This document shows positions 1-9,475 of a DNA stretch of 64,000 bases, piece by piece. The stretch is from Pseudomonas sediminis. Its GTDB lineage: Bacteria > Pseudomonadota > Gammaproteobacteria > Pseudomonadales > Pseudomonadaceae. The translations under genes and the position numbers were made by a program. Each line of letters begins with the position of its first letter. Position 1 is the first letter of the stretch. The stretch spans positions 372,001-436,000 of the forward strand of contig NZ_CP154631.1 of the NCBI RefSeq assembly GCF_039555755.1. The letters are read 5' to 3'. The notes under the pieces were generated by a model, which had not been told where the DNA came from, did no database searches, and saw nothing but the letters and a program-made list of their open reading frames with translations.

Positions 1-819
1 CTGGTATTGCTACCGATCGGCTGCGCCAAGCTGGAGCAGACCGAGCGCGAACTGGTGTTTCGTATCGAGCCCGGCACCGCCCGCTGGTTCAGCGGCCTGC
101 CAGCTGGCGTCGAGGACGTGCAACTGCAATCCCCCGACCTCACTGCCGATGAGAGCCTGCATGCCTGGTGGTGGCCGGCTCCACGCAAGGATGCACCGAC
201 GCTGCTCTATCTGCATGGTTCACGCTGGAACCTGACCGGTCAGCTGTTTCGCATCGAACAGTTGCATGCCATGGGCTTCTCGGTCTTGGCGGTGGACTAC
301 CGCGGCTTCGGCGAAAGCCGTGGCGCCTTGCCCTCCGAGCGTAGCGTGTACCAAGACGCCCTGATCGCCTGGCAGCACTTGGTGCGCCTGCAGCCCGAGG
401 CGAACAAACGCTTCATCTATGGCCATTCGCTAGGTGGCGCCGTAGCCGTCAACCTGGCGCACGAACTGGCAAGTGAAGAGGAAGCCGCGCAGGCCGCCGG
501 CCTGATCGTCGAGTCCAGTTTCACCAATCTGGGCGACGTGGCGGCCGCGGTTACCAACACCTCGCTGCCGGTGCGCTGGCTGCTGTCGCAGGAGTTCGAC
601 TCGCTGAGCAAGATCGGCGATGTCGGCATTCCGGTGCTGATCGCTCATGGTCGCGATGACCGCTACGTACCGTCACGCTTCAGCCAGGCGCTGTTCGACG
701 CGGCCAGCGAGCCCAAGCAGTTACTGCTGATCGACGGCGCCAACCACAACAACAGCCTGCGCATGGCCGGTAACAGCTACCGCCAGGCCTTGCGGGCTCT
801 GGGGCTCGAACTTAACTGA
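1..819 (+). CDS. alpha/beta hydrolase, probable lipoprotein (5' end outside window)
   Basis: The reading frame is open to the left edge, so the true start is probably upstream; the first start-like codon inside is TTG at 7. The visible N-terminus LVLLPIGC looks like the end of a lipoprotein signal peptide with the Cys as lipidated residue. Serine-hydrolase features follow in order: YLHG oxyanion-hole region (about residue 69), nucleophile elbow GHSLGG (about 140), acid in HGRDDRYVP (about 215) and a late His in GANHNN (about 248). The fold and a membrane-anchored envelope location are well supported. The substrate cannot be told from the sequence. It converges on the VF530-family gene, whose stop overlaps its 3' end. 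Confidence 0.8.
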   Translation: MVLLPIGCAKLEQTERELVFRIEPGTARWFSGLPAGVEDVQLQSPDLTADESLHAWWWPAPRKDAPTLLYLHGSRWNLTGQLFRIEQLHAMGFSVLAVDYRGFGESRGALPSERSVYQDALIAWQHLVRLQPEANKRFIYGHSLGGAVAVNLAHELASEEEAAQAAGLIVESSFTNLGDVAAAVTNTSLPVRWLLSQEFDSLSKIGDVGIPVLIAHGRDDRYVPSRFSQALFDAASEPKQLLLIDGANHNNSLRMAGNSYRQALRALGLELN

Positions 820-1021
820 AGTGCTGCAGATAGAGCTGCTCCACCTTGGCACGTGCCCAAGGCGTCTTGCGCAGGAAGGTCAGACTCGACTTGATGCTCG
901 GCTCATGTTTGAAACAGCGCACGTCGACCTGATGGGCAAGACCGTCCCAACCGATGCGGTCCACCAGGGCGGTGAGAATCGCCTGCAAGGTCAGGCCATG
1001 GAGCGGGTCATTGCTGGTCAT
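812..1021 (-). CDS. VF530-family (DUF2132) DNA-binding-like small protein
   Basis: This encodes 69 residues from the ATG at 1019-1021; a TTG six codons upstream is possible but has no advantage. The composition and motifs ([15 protein letters not shown] near the start, then [27 protein letters not shown]) match the VF530/DUF2132 family. A family structure, as I remember it, resembles double-stranded-DNA-binding proteins; no cellular role is established. The stop overlaps the 3' end of the convergent hydrolase gene by 8 nt. It lies just past the putP terminator and appears to be its own transcription unit. Confidence 0.8.
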   Translation of the reverse strand: MTSNDPLHGLTLQAILTALVDRIGWDGLAHQVDVRCFKHEPSIKSSLTFLRKTPWARAKVEQLYLQHFS

Positions 1022-1069
1022 GAGAGCATCCGTTAACAAAAGTGCGCCTATCTTAGAGGCAGAAACGAA

Positions 1070-1101
1070 AAAGGCGATGACTGCCTAACAATCATCGCCT
1101 T
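1070..1101 (-). terminator. rho-independent terminator of putP
   Basis: A perfect 10-bp inverted repeat (1071-1080 with 1092-1101) is followed, on the minus strand, by a T-rich run. It lies directly beyond the putP stop. Confidence 0.8.
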
Positions 1102-1119
1102 CAGTTCAAGCCAGCAAGC

Positions 1120-2604
1120 TTACGCCGACTTGTACTCGCTCTCGGCCTTGTCGAAGCGGCTCAGCATCGACTGGCTCGGTGCCTGACCGATACGGCTGAA
1201 GATGACGATGGCCAGAGTGGCGAGAATGAAGCCCGGAATGATCTCGTACAGGCCCAGACCGATCCAGTTCTTCCATACGATCACGGTGGCAGCACCGACC
1301 AGCATACCGGCCAGAGCGCCGTTGCGGGTCATACCCTTCCACAGCAGGGAGAGGATCACCACCGGACCGAACGCAGCGCCGAAACCGGCCCAGGCGTAGG
1401 ACACCAGGCCCAGTACGCGGTTTTCCGGGTTCGCCGCCAGAGCGATGGCAATCAGTGCCACCAGCAGCACCATGGCGCGGCCGACCCAAACCAGTTCGGT
1501 CTGCGAAGCGTCTTTACGCAGGAAGGCCTTGTAGAAGTCTTCGGTCAGCGCACTGGAGCACACCAGCAACTGGCAGCTCAGGGTGCTCATCACCGCCGCC
1601 AGGATGGCGGACAGCAGGATGCCGGCGATCCACGGGTTGAACAGCAGCTTGGCCAGTTCGATGAACACGCGCTCCGGGTTCTCGCCGACCGGACCAGCGA
1701 CTTCCGGGTGCGCCGCGAAGTAGGCGATGCCGAAGAAGCCTACGGCTACTGCGCCGGCCAGGGTCAGGATCATCCAGGTCATGGAGATGCGACGGGCAGC
1801 CGGGATCGACTTGACCGAATCAGCGGCCATGAAGCGCGCCAGGATGTGCGGTTGGCCGAAATAGCCCAGGCCCCAGGCCATCAGCGAGATCACGCCAACG
1901 AAGGTCGCGCCCTTGAGCATGTCGAAGTTGGTCGCGTCGACCGCCTCGATGGCGACCATGGCCGGATCGAAGCCGCCAGTGGCGATCATCACCACGACCG
2001 GGGTCAGGATCAGCGCGAAGATCATCAGGGTGGCCTGCACGGTATCGGTCCAGCTCACTGCCAGGAAGCCGCCGATGAAGGTGTAGGCGATGGTCGCAGC
2101 AGCGCCGGCCCACAGTGCGGTCTCGTAGGACATGCCGAAGGTGCTCTCGAACAGGCGAGCACCGGCCACCACGCCGGAGGCGCAGTAGATGGTGAAGAAC
2201 ACCAGGATCACCAGCGCCGAGAAGATGCGCAGGATGCGGCTGTTGTCTTCGAAACGGTTGGTGAAGTAGTCCGGCAGGGTCAGGGCATTGCCGTTGTGCT
2301 CGGTCTGCACGCGCAGACGGCCGGCAACGAACAACCAGTTGAGGTAGGCGCCGATGACCAGACCGATGGCGATCCAGCTTTCGGAGATGCCAGCGACGAA
2401 GATCGCGCCAGGCAGGCCCATCAGCAACCAGCCACTCATGTCGGAAGCGCCGGCGGACAGTGCGGTCACGAAGCTACCGAGACTGCGGCCACCGAGGATG
2501 TAGTCGGAAAGGTTCTTGGTACGCAGATAGGCGATCAAGCCGATCAGCACCATGGCTGCGATGTACACCACGAAGGTGACGAGCATTGGAGTACTAGCTG
2601 TCAT
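1120..2604 (-). CDS. putP: sodium/proline symporter PutP
   Basis: This 494-residue inner-membrane protein of the sodium:solute symporter family imports proline with Na+. About 13 hydrophobic helices are visible. The helix II region LGGRSLGSF...SAGASDMSGW holds the Asp/Arg region known to matter for Na+ and proline in E. coli PutP (502 aa). The start MTASTPMLV was chosen over an upstream in-frame start (2658) because it matches family N-termini. It is a single gene with its own terminator; putA is not in the window, and a 468-nt gene-free region lies upstream. The C-terminus (SKAESEYKSA-like charged tail) is normal for the family. Confidence 0.95.
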   Translation of the reverse strand: MTASTPMLVTFVVYIAAMVLIGLIAYLRTKNLSDYILGGRSLGSFVTALSAGASDMSGWLLMGLPGAIFVAGISESWIAIGLVIGAYLNWLFVAGRLRVQTEHNGNALTLPDYFTNRFEDNSRILRIFSALVILVFFTIYCASGVVAGARLFESTFGMSYETALWAGAAATIAYTFIGGFLAVSWTDTVQATLMIFALILTPVVVMIATGGFDPAMVAIEAVDATNFDMLKGATFVGVISLMAWGLGYFGQPHILARFMAADSVKSIPAARRISMTWMILTLAGAVAVGFFGIAYFAAHPEVAGPVGENPERVFIELAKLLFNPWIAGILLSAILAAVMSTLSCQLLVCSSALTEDFYKAFLRKDASQTELVWVGRAMVLLVALIAIALAANPENRVLGLVSYAWAGFGAAFGPVVILSLLWKGMTRNGALAGMLVGAATVIVWKNWIGLGLYEIIPGFILATLAIVIFSRIGQAPSQSMLSRFDKAESEYKSA

Positions 2605-3072
2605 TTGGGGGGCTCCCGTCTCGTTTGTTGTTCTTGGGCACCGTGCCCAGCTTGGCAAAGCGCACCCGTTTTTGCGGATGCGGGCTCCGGTCTCTCTTCC
2701 TCGTCACACCGATGTCTGGTGCGCACGTTCAGGGGCAGATACCGGCGCAGTGAAATCTCCACCACTTCGTCACAGCATCGGCACGTGCCTGAGCACTTTC
2801 CCTGACCTCCCTGGCTTGCGCCTGCGGCCACCGAATCGCGTTACCACCCTACTTCGGCTGCATGCACTTCTATTATCGGTCTAGCCCAGCAAAGCTGGTC
2901 TGACCAATCGGCGCAGACAAAAACGGTCGTAACGAAAGTGAAGGGCGGAATTTAGTGGCAGACGTGAGCGGGCTTCTTGCTGAAAGCTCTGGAGTTTTTA
3001 CAGAAATCTCCGACACGGGGAACTTCCGGCAAACAGCTGTTTCGGCCTTGTGCCGAGAACCTGATCGCTCGA
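2605..3072. other. gene-free region upstream of putP
   Basis: No ORF with convincing start or codon pattern is seen in these 468 bases. It must carry the putP promoter on the minus strand, but I could not place -35/-10 boxes convincingly. A short odd-centred palindrome TGGTCTGACCA at 2896-2906 is the only symmetric element noted. Confidence 0.5.
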
Positions 3073-4206
3073 TCAGCCCCCGCTGGCCTGGCGAAAAGGC
3101 AGATAACTGCGCGCCTCCTCAGCGTAAACCCGCACGCCAGAGCGCTCCTGCTCGAGAAACTCGGCAACCGCAGCATGCAGCCCAGGATGGCAGAGATAAT
3201 GCCAGGAGCGAGTGATGACCGGCTCGAAACCGCGAATCAGTTTGTGCTTGCCCTGCGCGCCAGCATCGAAGCGTTGCAGACCTTCGGCGATGGCCAACTC
3301 CATGCCCTGATAGAAACAGGTTTCGAAATGCAGCCGGTCGAATTCGGCCAGGCAGCCCCAATAGCGGCCGTAGAACGTGTCACCGTCGACCAGACTGAAA
3401 GCCATCGCCAGCGCACGACCATGCTGCGTGGCAAACACCACCCGAATCATCTCGGGCATACGTTCGGCCAGCAGGCTGAAAAAGTCCCGTGTCAGATAGG
3501 GCGCCTGACCACGCACGTGGTAAGTGTTGGCGTAGCAGTGATAGACGAAATCCCAGTCCGCCTCGCCCAGCTCATGACCCAGGCGCCTGTCGAATTCGAT
3601 GCCCTGCCCCGTCACCTGCTCCCGTTCCTTGCGCATCTGCTTGCGTTTGCGCGAACTGAGCGTATCGAGAAAGTCCTGAAAATCACGATAACCACGGTTG
3701 TGCCAGTGAAACTGACAACCGATGCGCTCCAACCAGCCTTGCCGCTGCATCAGCACAGTGTCGCAAGCCGGGCTGGTGAAATTGATATGCAGACTCGACA
3801 AGCCTTCATCGCTCAATTCGGCTGCCAACGCATCGAGCATCTCGGCAGCCGCACCGGCGTCGCCGAGTAAACGCGCTCCGGTCACCGGAGAGAATGGCAC
3901 GGCGCCCAGCAGTTTGGGGTAGTAGGCGATGCCGGCGCGTCGGCAGGCGTCAGCCCAGCCGTGATCGAAGACGTACTCGCCGTAAGAGTGCTGCTTCAGA
4001 TAAGCCGGCAACGCTGCCTGGACCTTGCCGTGCCCATCGCACCAGAGCCGGTGCGAGGGCTGCCAACCACTGCGACCGCCAACGCTGCCGCTGTCCTCCA
4101 GCGCACTGAGAAAGGCATGACGCAAAAAGGGTTGTGGCTGCGCCAGCAGTCCGTCCCATACGTCCGCGGGCACAGCATGAAGCGAGTCGATGATGGTGAG
4201 GGCCAT
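3073..4206 (-). CDS. GNAT/FemAB-like N-acetyltransferase (DUF482 family)
   Basis: This 377-residue soluble protein starts at the ATG 4204-4206 (MALTIID); a longer in-frame start at 4248 was rejected because the family begins here. Its sequence resembles the peptidogalycan-biosynthesis/DUF482 group, which has a double-GNAT (FemAB-like) fold. Recognisable pieces are FLRHAFLSALE near the N-terminus, SSLHINFTSP in the middle, FLDTLSSRKRKQMRKER, and GRYWGCLAEFDRLHFETCFYQGMELAI in two stretches toward the end. FemAB-like proteins use aminoacyl-tRNA or acyl donors; the actual substrate of this subgroup is unknown. It is monocistronic, divergent from the pyrophosphatase gene. Confidence 0.75.
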   Translation of the reverse strand: MALTIIDSLHAVPADVWDGLLAQPQPFLRHAFLSALEDSGSVGGRSGWQPSHRLWCDGHGKVQAALPAYLKQHSYGEYVFDHGWADACRRAGIAYYPKLLGAVPFSPVTGARLLGDAGAAAEMLDALAAELSDEGLSSLHINFTSPACDTVLMQRQGWLERIGCQFHWHNRGYRDFQDFLDTLSSRKRKQMRKEREQVTGQGIEFDRRLGHELGEADWDFVYHCYANTYHVRGQAPYLTRDFFSLLAERMPEMIRVVFATQHGRALAMAFSLVDGDTFYGRYWGCLAEFDRLHFETCFYQGMELAIAEGLQRFDAGAQGKHKLIRGFEPVITRSWHYLCHPGLHAAVAEFLEQERSGVRVYAEEARSYLPFRQASGG

Positions 4207-4303
4207 TAACTGAATCCCAGAAGCCAGACTGCAATATATCTCTAACAAGGCCCCAGCAAGATGACTGCCGGTTTATCAACCCACAACCCTAACGGGAGTC
4301 ATC

Positions 4304-4912
4304 ATGCGCAAATCCCTGCTCGCCCTGGGCATCGCCATCGGCCTCGCGGCCCCCTTCTCGTTCGCTGCACCAAGCATCGTCCATCCCTTTCATGCAGCAC
4401 AGGCCGAGAACGCGCCGAATGAAGTGCACATGGCGGTGGAAATTCCCGCCGGCAGCATCACCAAATACGAGATCAACGAGGAGGGCCTGGTCTTCGTCGA
4501 CCGCTTCCAGTCAATGCCGGTTACCTACCCCGCCAACTATGGTTCGCTGCCACGTACCCTGGGGGGCGACAATGACCCACTCGATGCACTGGTACTCACC
4601 CGCGAAGCGCTGCATCCAGGCGTGCTGATCAAATTCCGCCCTGTCGCAGTGCTGAGAATGATCGATGGTGGCGAGGCCGATGAAAAGATCATCGGCGTCC
4701 CCAGCAGTGATGTCGACCCGACTTACGACAAGATTCGCGATGTCGATGACCTGCCACTGATCGAGCGCCAACGTATCGAGGCATTCTTCCGCGTCTACAA
4801 GCAACTCCCGGAAGGCCGCAAGAAGGTCGAGCTGAGCGGCTACGGCAATGCCGCCGAGGCGCGACAACTGATCGAAGAAGCCATGCAGCGTTTCCAGAAG
4901 CAGAACCGATAG
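4304..4912 (+). CDS. exported inorganic pyrophosphatase (family I)
   Basis: This 202-residue family I inorganic diphosphatase hydrolyses pyrophosphate to phosphate with Mg2+. The signature DNDPLD and downstream acidic residues (DPTYDKIRDVDDLP) of the active site are present. Unlike the cytosolic Ppa of most bacteria, it begins with a clear signal peptide (MRKSLLALGIAIGLAAPFSFA, cut about residue 21), so it should act in the periplasm. A good Shine-Dalgarno (GGGAG) precedes the ATG. It converges on an OprO/OprP-type porin, consistent with extracytoplasmic pyrophosphate use. A strong terminator follows. The housekeeping cytosolic enzyme is presumably elsewhere. Confidence 0.9.
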   Translation: MRKSLLALGIAIGLAAPFSFAAPSIVHPFHAAQAENAPNEVHMAVEIPAGSITKYEINEEGLVFVDRFQSMPVTYPANYGSLPRTLGGDNDPLDALVLTREALHPGVLIKFRPVAVLRMIDGGEADEKIIGVPSSDVDPTYDKIRDVDDLPLIERQRIEAFFRVYKQLPEGRKKVELSGYGNAAEARQLIEEAMQRFQKQNR

Positions 4913-4926
4913 CCGTCTGGAAAGCG

Positions 4927-4953
4927 AAGCCCCAGCGGGTCTGGGGCTTTTTT
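4927..4953 (+). terminator. terminator of the pyrophosphatase gene
   Basis: Hairpin with arms AGCCCCAG (4928-4935) and CTGGGGCT (4941-4948), followed by TTTTTT. Confidence 0.9.
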
Positions 4954-4983
4954 CCGTTCGCTGTCACGTCCGGATATAAGCAA

Positions 4984-5010
4984 CAAAAAAGCCCCGCCAA
5001 TGACGGGGCT
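4984..5010 (-). terminator. terminator of the porin gene
   Basis: Arms AGCCCCG (4990-4996) and CGGGGCT (5004-5010); on the minus strand the hairpin is followed by a run of six T. Confidence 0.9.
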
Positions 5011-5036
5011 CAAGCAGGAGCAGAATCAGTGATGTA

Positions 5037-6290
5037 TCAGAAAGCGTATTGCAGGCGCAGGCTCACAGCATCGCCATCGTCGTCGCCAGCAGCGTTGGTC
5101 ACGTTGTCAGCCGACGCTTTCAGGTAGTTGGCGGAAACCTTGATCGCTTCGTTGGCGTACCAGTTCACACCGACAGTGTGGATCTTGGCTTTGGTGTCGA
5201 TGATGTTCGACTCTTCGGCCTTGATGTTGTCGTAACGGTAGAACACTTCCCACGCACCGAACTGCTTGTTGTCCGGTTTGATGCTGTCGAACTTGCCACC
5301 ATCGAGCTTGTAGCCGCGCGCTTCACCGGTCAGGGTGTAGGCGAGTTGAACGTTGTAGCCGGTGGCTTCACGGTCATCACGTGCAGAGCCTGACTTGGCG
5401 TCGATGTCACGACGCAGGTATTCGCTCTGAATCGAGAACGGCCCCGCAGCGAAAGCTGCCTCCAGGCCCCAGGCGCTATCACCGTCGAACTGGCCGGCGA
5501 CGGCCGGAGCGAAATCAGGACGGTTGCCGTTCACACCGTCTTCAGTGGTGCCGCGCACGTTGAGGCGCGAACGGATGCGACCATCGAAGTCTTCGGTGCT
5601 GCGCTTGGCGTAGTTGACCCCGAAGTGCAGGACGTTACCGGCTTCGGCCATGGGGGCGAACACACCACGCAGGTTGTAGGTGTTGTTGTTCTTGCCGTTT
5701 ACGTCTTCATTGCCCTTGGCACGGTTGAAGCCAGCCGAACCGTAGAACATGTCGCCAGCAACGCCGCTGACCTGCACGCCCATGCCGTCCTGCTTGTCGT
5801 TCACCCAGTCGGCCAGGTCATAGACAGCGGAACGCTCGATGGCAGTAATCCACTTGGAGCTGGTGGCTTTTTCGAGGCCGAAGTCAGGATCGAAGCGGCC
5901 GATCTTCACATTGACCGGTTTGAAACCGGTATAAGTGATCGAGGCCTCGTCCCACTTGCTGCTGCCGCTCTCGCCGAAGTCGACGTTGAAGGCGTATTTC
6001 CAGTCGGTGTAGGCAACACCGGAAATTTCCAGGATGGCGCGACGGAAGTAGGCTTCGTTGGCGGTATTGCCATTACGGGTATAGATGCCGTCGAACTGAT
6101 CGAAGTCAGCCTGCAGACGACCACCGATCTTGAAACCGAACTGTTTGTCGGTAGTGGAAGCTTCAAAACCGCCTTTGGTCTTGATCACGATATCAGCGCC
6201 GTCAGTGGTGACGGTACCGGCGAAAGCCTGGGCGGAGACGGCCAGAGCCAGGGCGCTGGCTGCGAAACCGGCGAAGTGCTTACGGATCAT
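5037..6290 (-). CDS. OprO/OprP-type outer-membrane porin
   Basis: This 417-residue protein has a signal peptide (AlaXAla cleavage at AQAFA-G, about residue 24) and ends in Phe, the usual outer-membrane beta-barrel terminus. Alternating strands and segments such as [31 protein letters not shown] and [16 protein letters not shown] match the Porin_O_P family, whose P. aeruginosa members OprP and OprO take up phosphate and polyphosphate/pyrophosphate. Substrate is therefore probably a phosphate anion, but family members with other substrates exist. Start is supported by an AGGGGAA Shine-Dalgarno. No convincing Pho box was found upstream. It is convergent with the exported pyrophosphatase. Confidence 0.85.
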   Translation of the reverse strand: MIRKHFAGFAASALALAVSAQAFAGTVTTDGADIVIKTKGGFEASTTDKQFGFKIGGRLQADFDQFDGIYTRNGNTANEAYFRRAILEISGVAYTDWKYAFNVDFGESGSSKWDEASITYTGFKPVNVKIGRFDPDFGLEKATSSKWITAIERSAVYDLADWVNDKQDGMGVQVSGVAGDMFYGSAGFNRAKGNEDVNGKNNNTYNLRGVFAPMAEAGNVLHFGVNYAKRSTEDFDGRIRSRLNVRGTTEDGVNGNRPDFAPAVAGQFDGDSAWGLEAAFAAGPFSIQSEYLRRDIDAKSGSARDDREATGYNVQLAYTLTGEARGYKLDGGKFDSIKPDNKQFGAWEVFYRYDNIKAEESNIIDTKAKIHTVGVNWYANEAIKVSANYLKASADNVTNAAGDDDGDAVSLRLQYAF

Positions 6291-6448
6291 CGAGGATTCC
6301 CCTGTTGGACTTTAAGTGTTGAAAACACCCGAGCAATGGGCTCGTTCGTGTTGGGGGGAATCTTGGCGAGGGGTTATTTCAGCGCAGTTGCCGATATATA
6401 AAGATTTGATGACAACGGAACTTTTTACTTCCGATGCTTATAAGCAGA

Positions 6449-6781
6449 TCAAGAGGAATGCAACCGCGGTCCCAGCAGGATGATCGAAGCCCCCACCAGA
6501 CACAGCGCAGCGCCCAACCAGTCGCTGAGCATTGGCCGGGTCTTCTCGATCAACGCCAGCCACACCAGCGAAGCGACGATATACACACCGCCATAGGCGG
6601 CATAAGCGCGGCCGGCGAAGGAGGCTTCGACGCGGGTCAGGATCAGCGCGAACAGCGCCAGGCTTAGCAGCCCGGGAGCGATCCACCAGGCGCTGCGATC
6701 GAGCCGCAGCCAAATCCAGAAGGCATAGCAACCGGCGATCTCGAACAGGGCCGCCAACAGAAACCATAGATAGTTGATCAT
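6449..6781 (-). CDS. YnfA/UPF0060 membrane protein
   Basis: This 110-residue four-helix inner-membrane protein has the size and motifs ([42 protein letters not shown]) of the UPF0060/YnfA family, related to small multidrug-resistance exporters (E. coli YnfA 108 aa). Drug efflux has been reported for some members; here it is only inferred. Shine-Dalgarno GGGGGCGAG precedes the ATG. It lies 9 nt downstream of the 142-residue gene, so the two are probably co-transcribed. Confidence 0.85.
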   Translation of the reverse strand: MINYLWFLLAALFEIAGCYAFWIWLRLDRSAWWIAPGLLSLALFALILTRVEASFAGRAYAAYGGVYIVASLVWLALIEKTRPMLSDWLGAALCLVGASIILLGPRLHSS

Positions 6782-6790
6782 TCTCGCCCC

Positions 6791-7219
6791 CTAACTGCGC
6801 AAGGCGCCTTCGCGCTCCCAGGCGCAACGCACGCGTAGCCCACCTTCCTGCGGACTATGAAAGCCGCTATCGGACTCCCAGCGAAAGGTATGCATACCGT
6901 TGAGTTCGGTTTCCAGATGCACCACTGCGCTGGCCCAGTACAGACGCTTGAGCAGCGCCTCGAAGGCTTCGATCCACAGGTTCCATTCGTATTCGATCGC
7001 GCCATAGCTGGCGCCGAAGTGGATCACCTGGGTCTGGTAAAGGCCGGCACCGGGTTGGTCGCAGAAGGAGAACATTTCACGACCAAGGAACGGCCAGAGC
7101 TCGCCGGCCGGCAATTCGGCCAGCACGCCATGATTGGTTTCACGGCGCAGGCGACGTTGCTCGGGGTCATCCGAGGGCCAGTCGCGGATACAGCCATAGA
7201 CGATGGATTCGGACTCCAC
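6791..7219 (-). CDS. conserved-looking hypothetical protein
   Basis: 142 residues, not recognised. A GTG start at 7217-7219 follows an AGGAG element. The protein is soluble, rich in Trp and Glu, with no signal peptide or membrane segment. Notable stretches are WPSDDPEQRRLRRETNHGV and YGAIEYEWNLWIEAFEALL. It is upstream of and likely co-transcribed with the YnfA-family gene. Normal GC bias at third codon positions argues that it is real. Confidence 0.6.
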   Translation of the reverse strand: MESESIVYGCIRDWPSDDPEQRRLRRETNHGVLAELPAGELWPFLGREMFSFCDQPGAGLYQTQVIHFGASYGAIEYEWNLWIEAFEALLKRLYWASAVVHLETELNGMHTFRWESDSGFHSPQEGGLRVRCAWEREGALRS

Positions 7220-7293
7220 ACCGGCACTCCTGAAAAAGCAGAACGCCTTCTAACACAGCACGCCTGGGCAAGAAAGGAACTGCTGCCAATTCT

Positions 7294-8457
7294 TCAGCGA
7301 GGCTGACGCCTGCTACGCCCCAGCAACCACGCCACCAGCGTCATCACCAGCGCCAGCGCAGTGAGCACTGCAAACGGCAGACGGTAGCTGCCGGACAGGT
7401 CGCGCGCCAAGCCGGTGAGAATGGGCGTCAGGCAACCCAGGCTGTAACCGGTGAACAGCATCATCGCCGTCCAGCGGCTGACAGCCATCGGCGAGCCGGC
7501 TTCGTACAGCGGCAGCACCAGCGACAGGGCGAAGGAGCCACCCAGCGAAAAACCCAGGATCACCGCCCACAGTTCCGGAACGAAACGCGGCATGAAGGTC
7601 ACCATCGCCAGACAACCGCAGGTGACCGCACCGCAAGCCAACAGTAGCGGATAACGCGCGTTGTAGCGCTGCGCCAGCCAGGGCAGCAGGAACGAGCTGG
7701 GCAGCCCCATGAGCATGGCCAGACTGAGCAGCGAGTTGCTGCGCAGCATGCTCAGCCCCGCTTCGTGATAACGCGCCACAGCCCAGGTCGCGATGGCATA
7801 GAACAAGCCCGCTTGAATGGCAAAGAAGCAACTGATCAGCCACGCGCGCGGCTGCCGCCAGGGCAGACCACCGCTTTCCTGCTCATTGGCAGCACCCGCC
7901 TGGTTGGGCAGCCATAGCCAGAGCATGAACCCGAACAGCGCAGGTGCCGCCCATACCGCCAGGCCCAGGTGCCAGGCGTCACCGAACAACGCCGTGGCCG
8001 GCGCGGTGAGCACTGCGCCACCAGCCCCGCCTATGGCCATACCCAGTGAATACCAGCCCACCACGCGCCCCATCTGGCTGGCGAAGTGACGCTTGATGAA
8101 TCCCGACAACAACGGCCCGGCGACCGCGATGGCAGCGCCCAGGGCAATGGCGCTGCCGATCAACACCGCACTCTGGTGCGCGGCCAGACGTGCCAGCAGC
8201 GCCAGACCGATCAGCCCAAGGCAGAGCACGATGGTGCGTTCGAGCCCCCAGCGCATGCCCAGGCGCGGCGCCAGCGGCGCGAGCAGGCCCATGCACAACA
8301 CCGGCAAGGCCGTGGTCAGACTGATGAAGCTGCGACTCAGCGAAAGCTCTGCAGCGATGCGTTCGATCAGCGGTGCAAGGGAGGTGATGCCGGGGCGCAA
8401 ATTGATCGCCGCCAGCACCAGGGCCACTAGCAGCAGGGCCCGAGGGACTGGTTTCAC
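7294..8457 (-). CDS. CynX/NimT-type MFS transporter
   Basis: This 387-residue, 12-helix major facilitator protein resembles the CynX/NimT/YeaN branch (NLRPGITSLAPLIERI near the N-terminus is typical). These are anion or nitroimidazole-type transporters; E. coli CynX handles cyanate. No cyanase or nitrate genes are nearby, so substrate is unknown. The start is placed at GTG 8455-8457 (VKPVPRALLL), since the 21 residues encoded further upstream are Pro/Trp-rich and not membrane-like. It stands alone between two leftward genes. Confidence 0.75.
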   Translation of the reverse strand: MKPVPRALLLVALVLAAINLRPGITSLAPLIERIAAELSLSRSFISLTTALPVLCMGLLAPLAPRLGMRWGLERTIVLCLGLIGLALLARLAAHQSAVLIGSAIALGAAIAVAGPLLSGFIKRHFASQMGRVVGWYSLGMAIGGAGGAVLTAPATALFGDAWHLGLAVWAAPALFGFMLWLWLPNQAGAANEQESGGLPWRQPRAWLISCFFAIQAGLFYAIATWAVARYHEAGLSMLRSNSLLSLAMLMGLPSSFLLPWLAQRYNARYPLLLACGAVTCGCLAMVTFMPRFVPELWAVILGFSLGGSFALSLVLPLYEAGSPMAVSRWTAMMLFTGYSLGCLTPILTGLARDLSGSYRLPFAVLTALALVMTLVAWLLGRSRRQPR

Positions 8458-8557
8458 GAGGTATCCGAAGTCATTACGACAGGCAGGCCGGGGCGGCCAC
8501 CCTACCCCCGGTGGCCACACCAGGCAAGCCTACCAGCGAAAATAGCTGACCCTGTGG

Positions 8558-9370
8558 TCAGCTGATCGATTTGACCTTGCCGCGCATCTTCTCGGCCATG
8601 CTGGCCATCTCGTCGTAAAGCGCCTGCGGGTTCTTCTGTTTCAGCGCCCAGGCCATGCGGCCCATCTCATGCGGCAGAATCAGGAAGCTGCCCTTGGCCA
8701 CTTCGTCATGAATGTAAGTGGCGATATCTGCCGCGCTGATCGGCGAGCTTTCCAGCAGCTTGCCGACCTGAGCCTTCATCGCTGGAGTCGGGCCACGGAA
8801 GGAGTCCAGCAGGTTGGTCTGGAAGAAGGATGGGCAGACCACGTGCACGCCGATCTCCAGTTGACGCAGCTCTACCAGCAGACTTTCCGACAGCGCCACC
8901 ACACCGGCCTTGGCGACGTTGTAGTTGCTCATGCCCGGCCCCTGCATTAGCGCCGCCATCGAGGCGATGTTGACGATCTTGCCCTTGCTCTTTTCCAGCA
9001 GCGGCAGGAATGCCTTGCAACCCTTGACCACGCCCATCAGGTTGATCGAGATCTGCCAGTCCCAGTCCTCCAGCGACAGTTCGCTGAAAAAGCCGCCAGA
9101 GGCGACACCGGCGTTATTGACGATGATGTCGATACCACCGAACTGCTCCTCGCAGGCCTGCGCCAGAGCGGTCAGCTGGCTGTAGTCACGCACGTCGCAA
9201 CGTCGGGTGAAGCCATCACCGCCAGCCTCACGGACCAGTTTCAATGTTTCCGCCAGGCCGGCCTCGTTGACGTCGGCCAGCGCCAGTCGCCAGCCCTCGC
9301 GTGCCCACCGCAGGGCAATTTCGCGTCCCAGGCCGGAGCCCGCGCCAGTGATCATCATGCGGTTTTGCAT
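8558..9370 (-). CDS. short-chain dehydrogenase/reductase
   Basis: This 270-residue classical SDR has the NAD(P)-binding TGAGSGLG (residues 7-14), NNAGVASGG, a catalytic Ser in NIASMAALM and the YNVAK catalytic Tyr/Lys pair. The start MQNRMMITG (ATG 9368-9370) has an AGGG ribosome site; an upstream in-frame start at 9424 was rejected. The alcohol/ketone substrate is unknown. It has no operon partner visible; the neighbouring DUF2784 gene ends about 100 nt upstream. Confidence 0.85.
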   Translation of the reverse strand: MQNRMMITGAGSGLGREIALRWAREGWRLALADVNEAGLAETLKLVREAGGDGFTRRCDVRDYSQLTALAQACEEQFGGIDIIVNNAGVASGGFFSELSLEDWDWQISINLMGVVKGCKAFLPLLEKSKGKIVNIASMAALMQGPGMSNYNVAKAGVVALSESLLVELRQLEIGVHVVCPSFFQTNLLDSFRGPTPAMKAQVGKLLESSPISAADIATYIHDEVAKGSFLILPHEMGRMAWALKQKNPQALYDEMASMAEKMRGKVKSIS

Positions 9371-9475
9371 AGCAGCCCTGCCTTCAATGTTTGGTTGCAA
9401 TAGCTGCCAGTGTAGCGAAGGCAATAAAGCACCCGCGCCTTCATCAGACTTATGAATAGGCAGGGCAAATCGCGA

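Noticed and set aside
1708..2805. 365-codon plus-strand frame
   Set aside because: Antisense to putP; low-complexity His/Gly/Asp-rich translation.
6380..6425. Possible Pho box upstream of the porin gene
   Set aside because: Only one TTGTCAT half is present; the second half matches poorly, so PhoB control is not supported by sequence.
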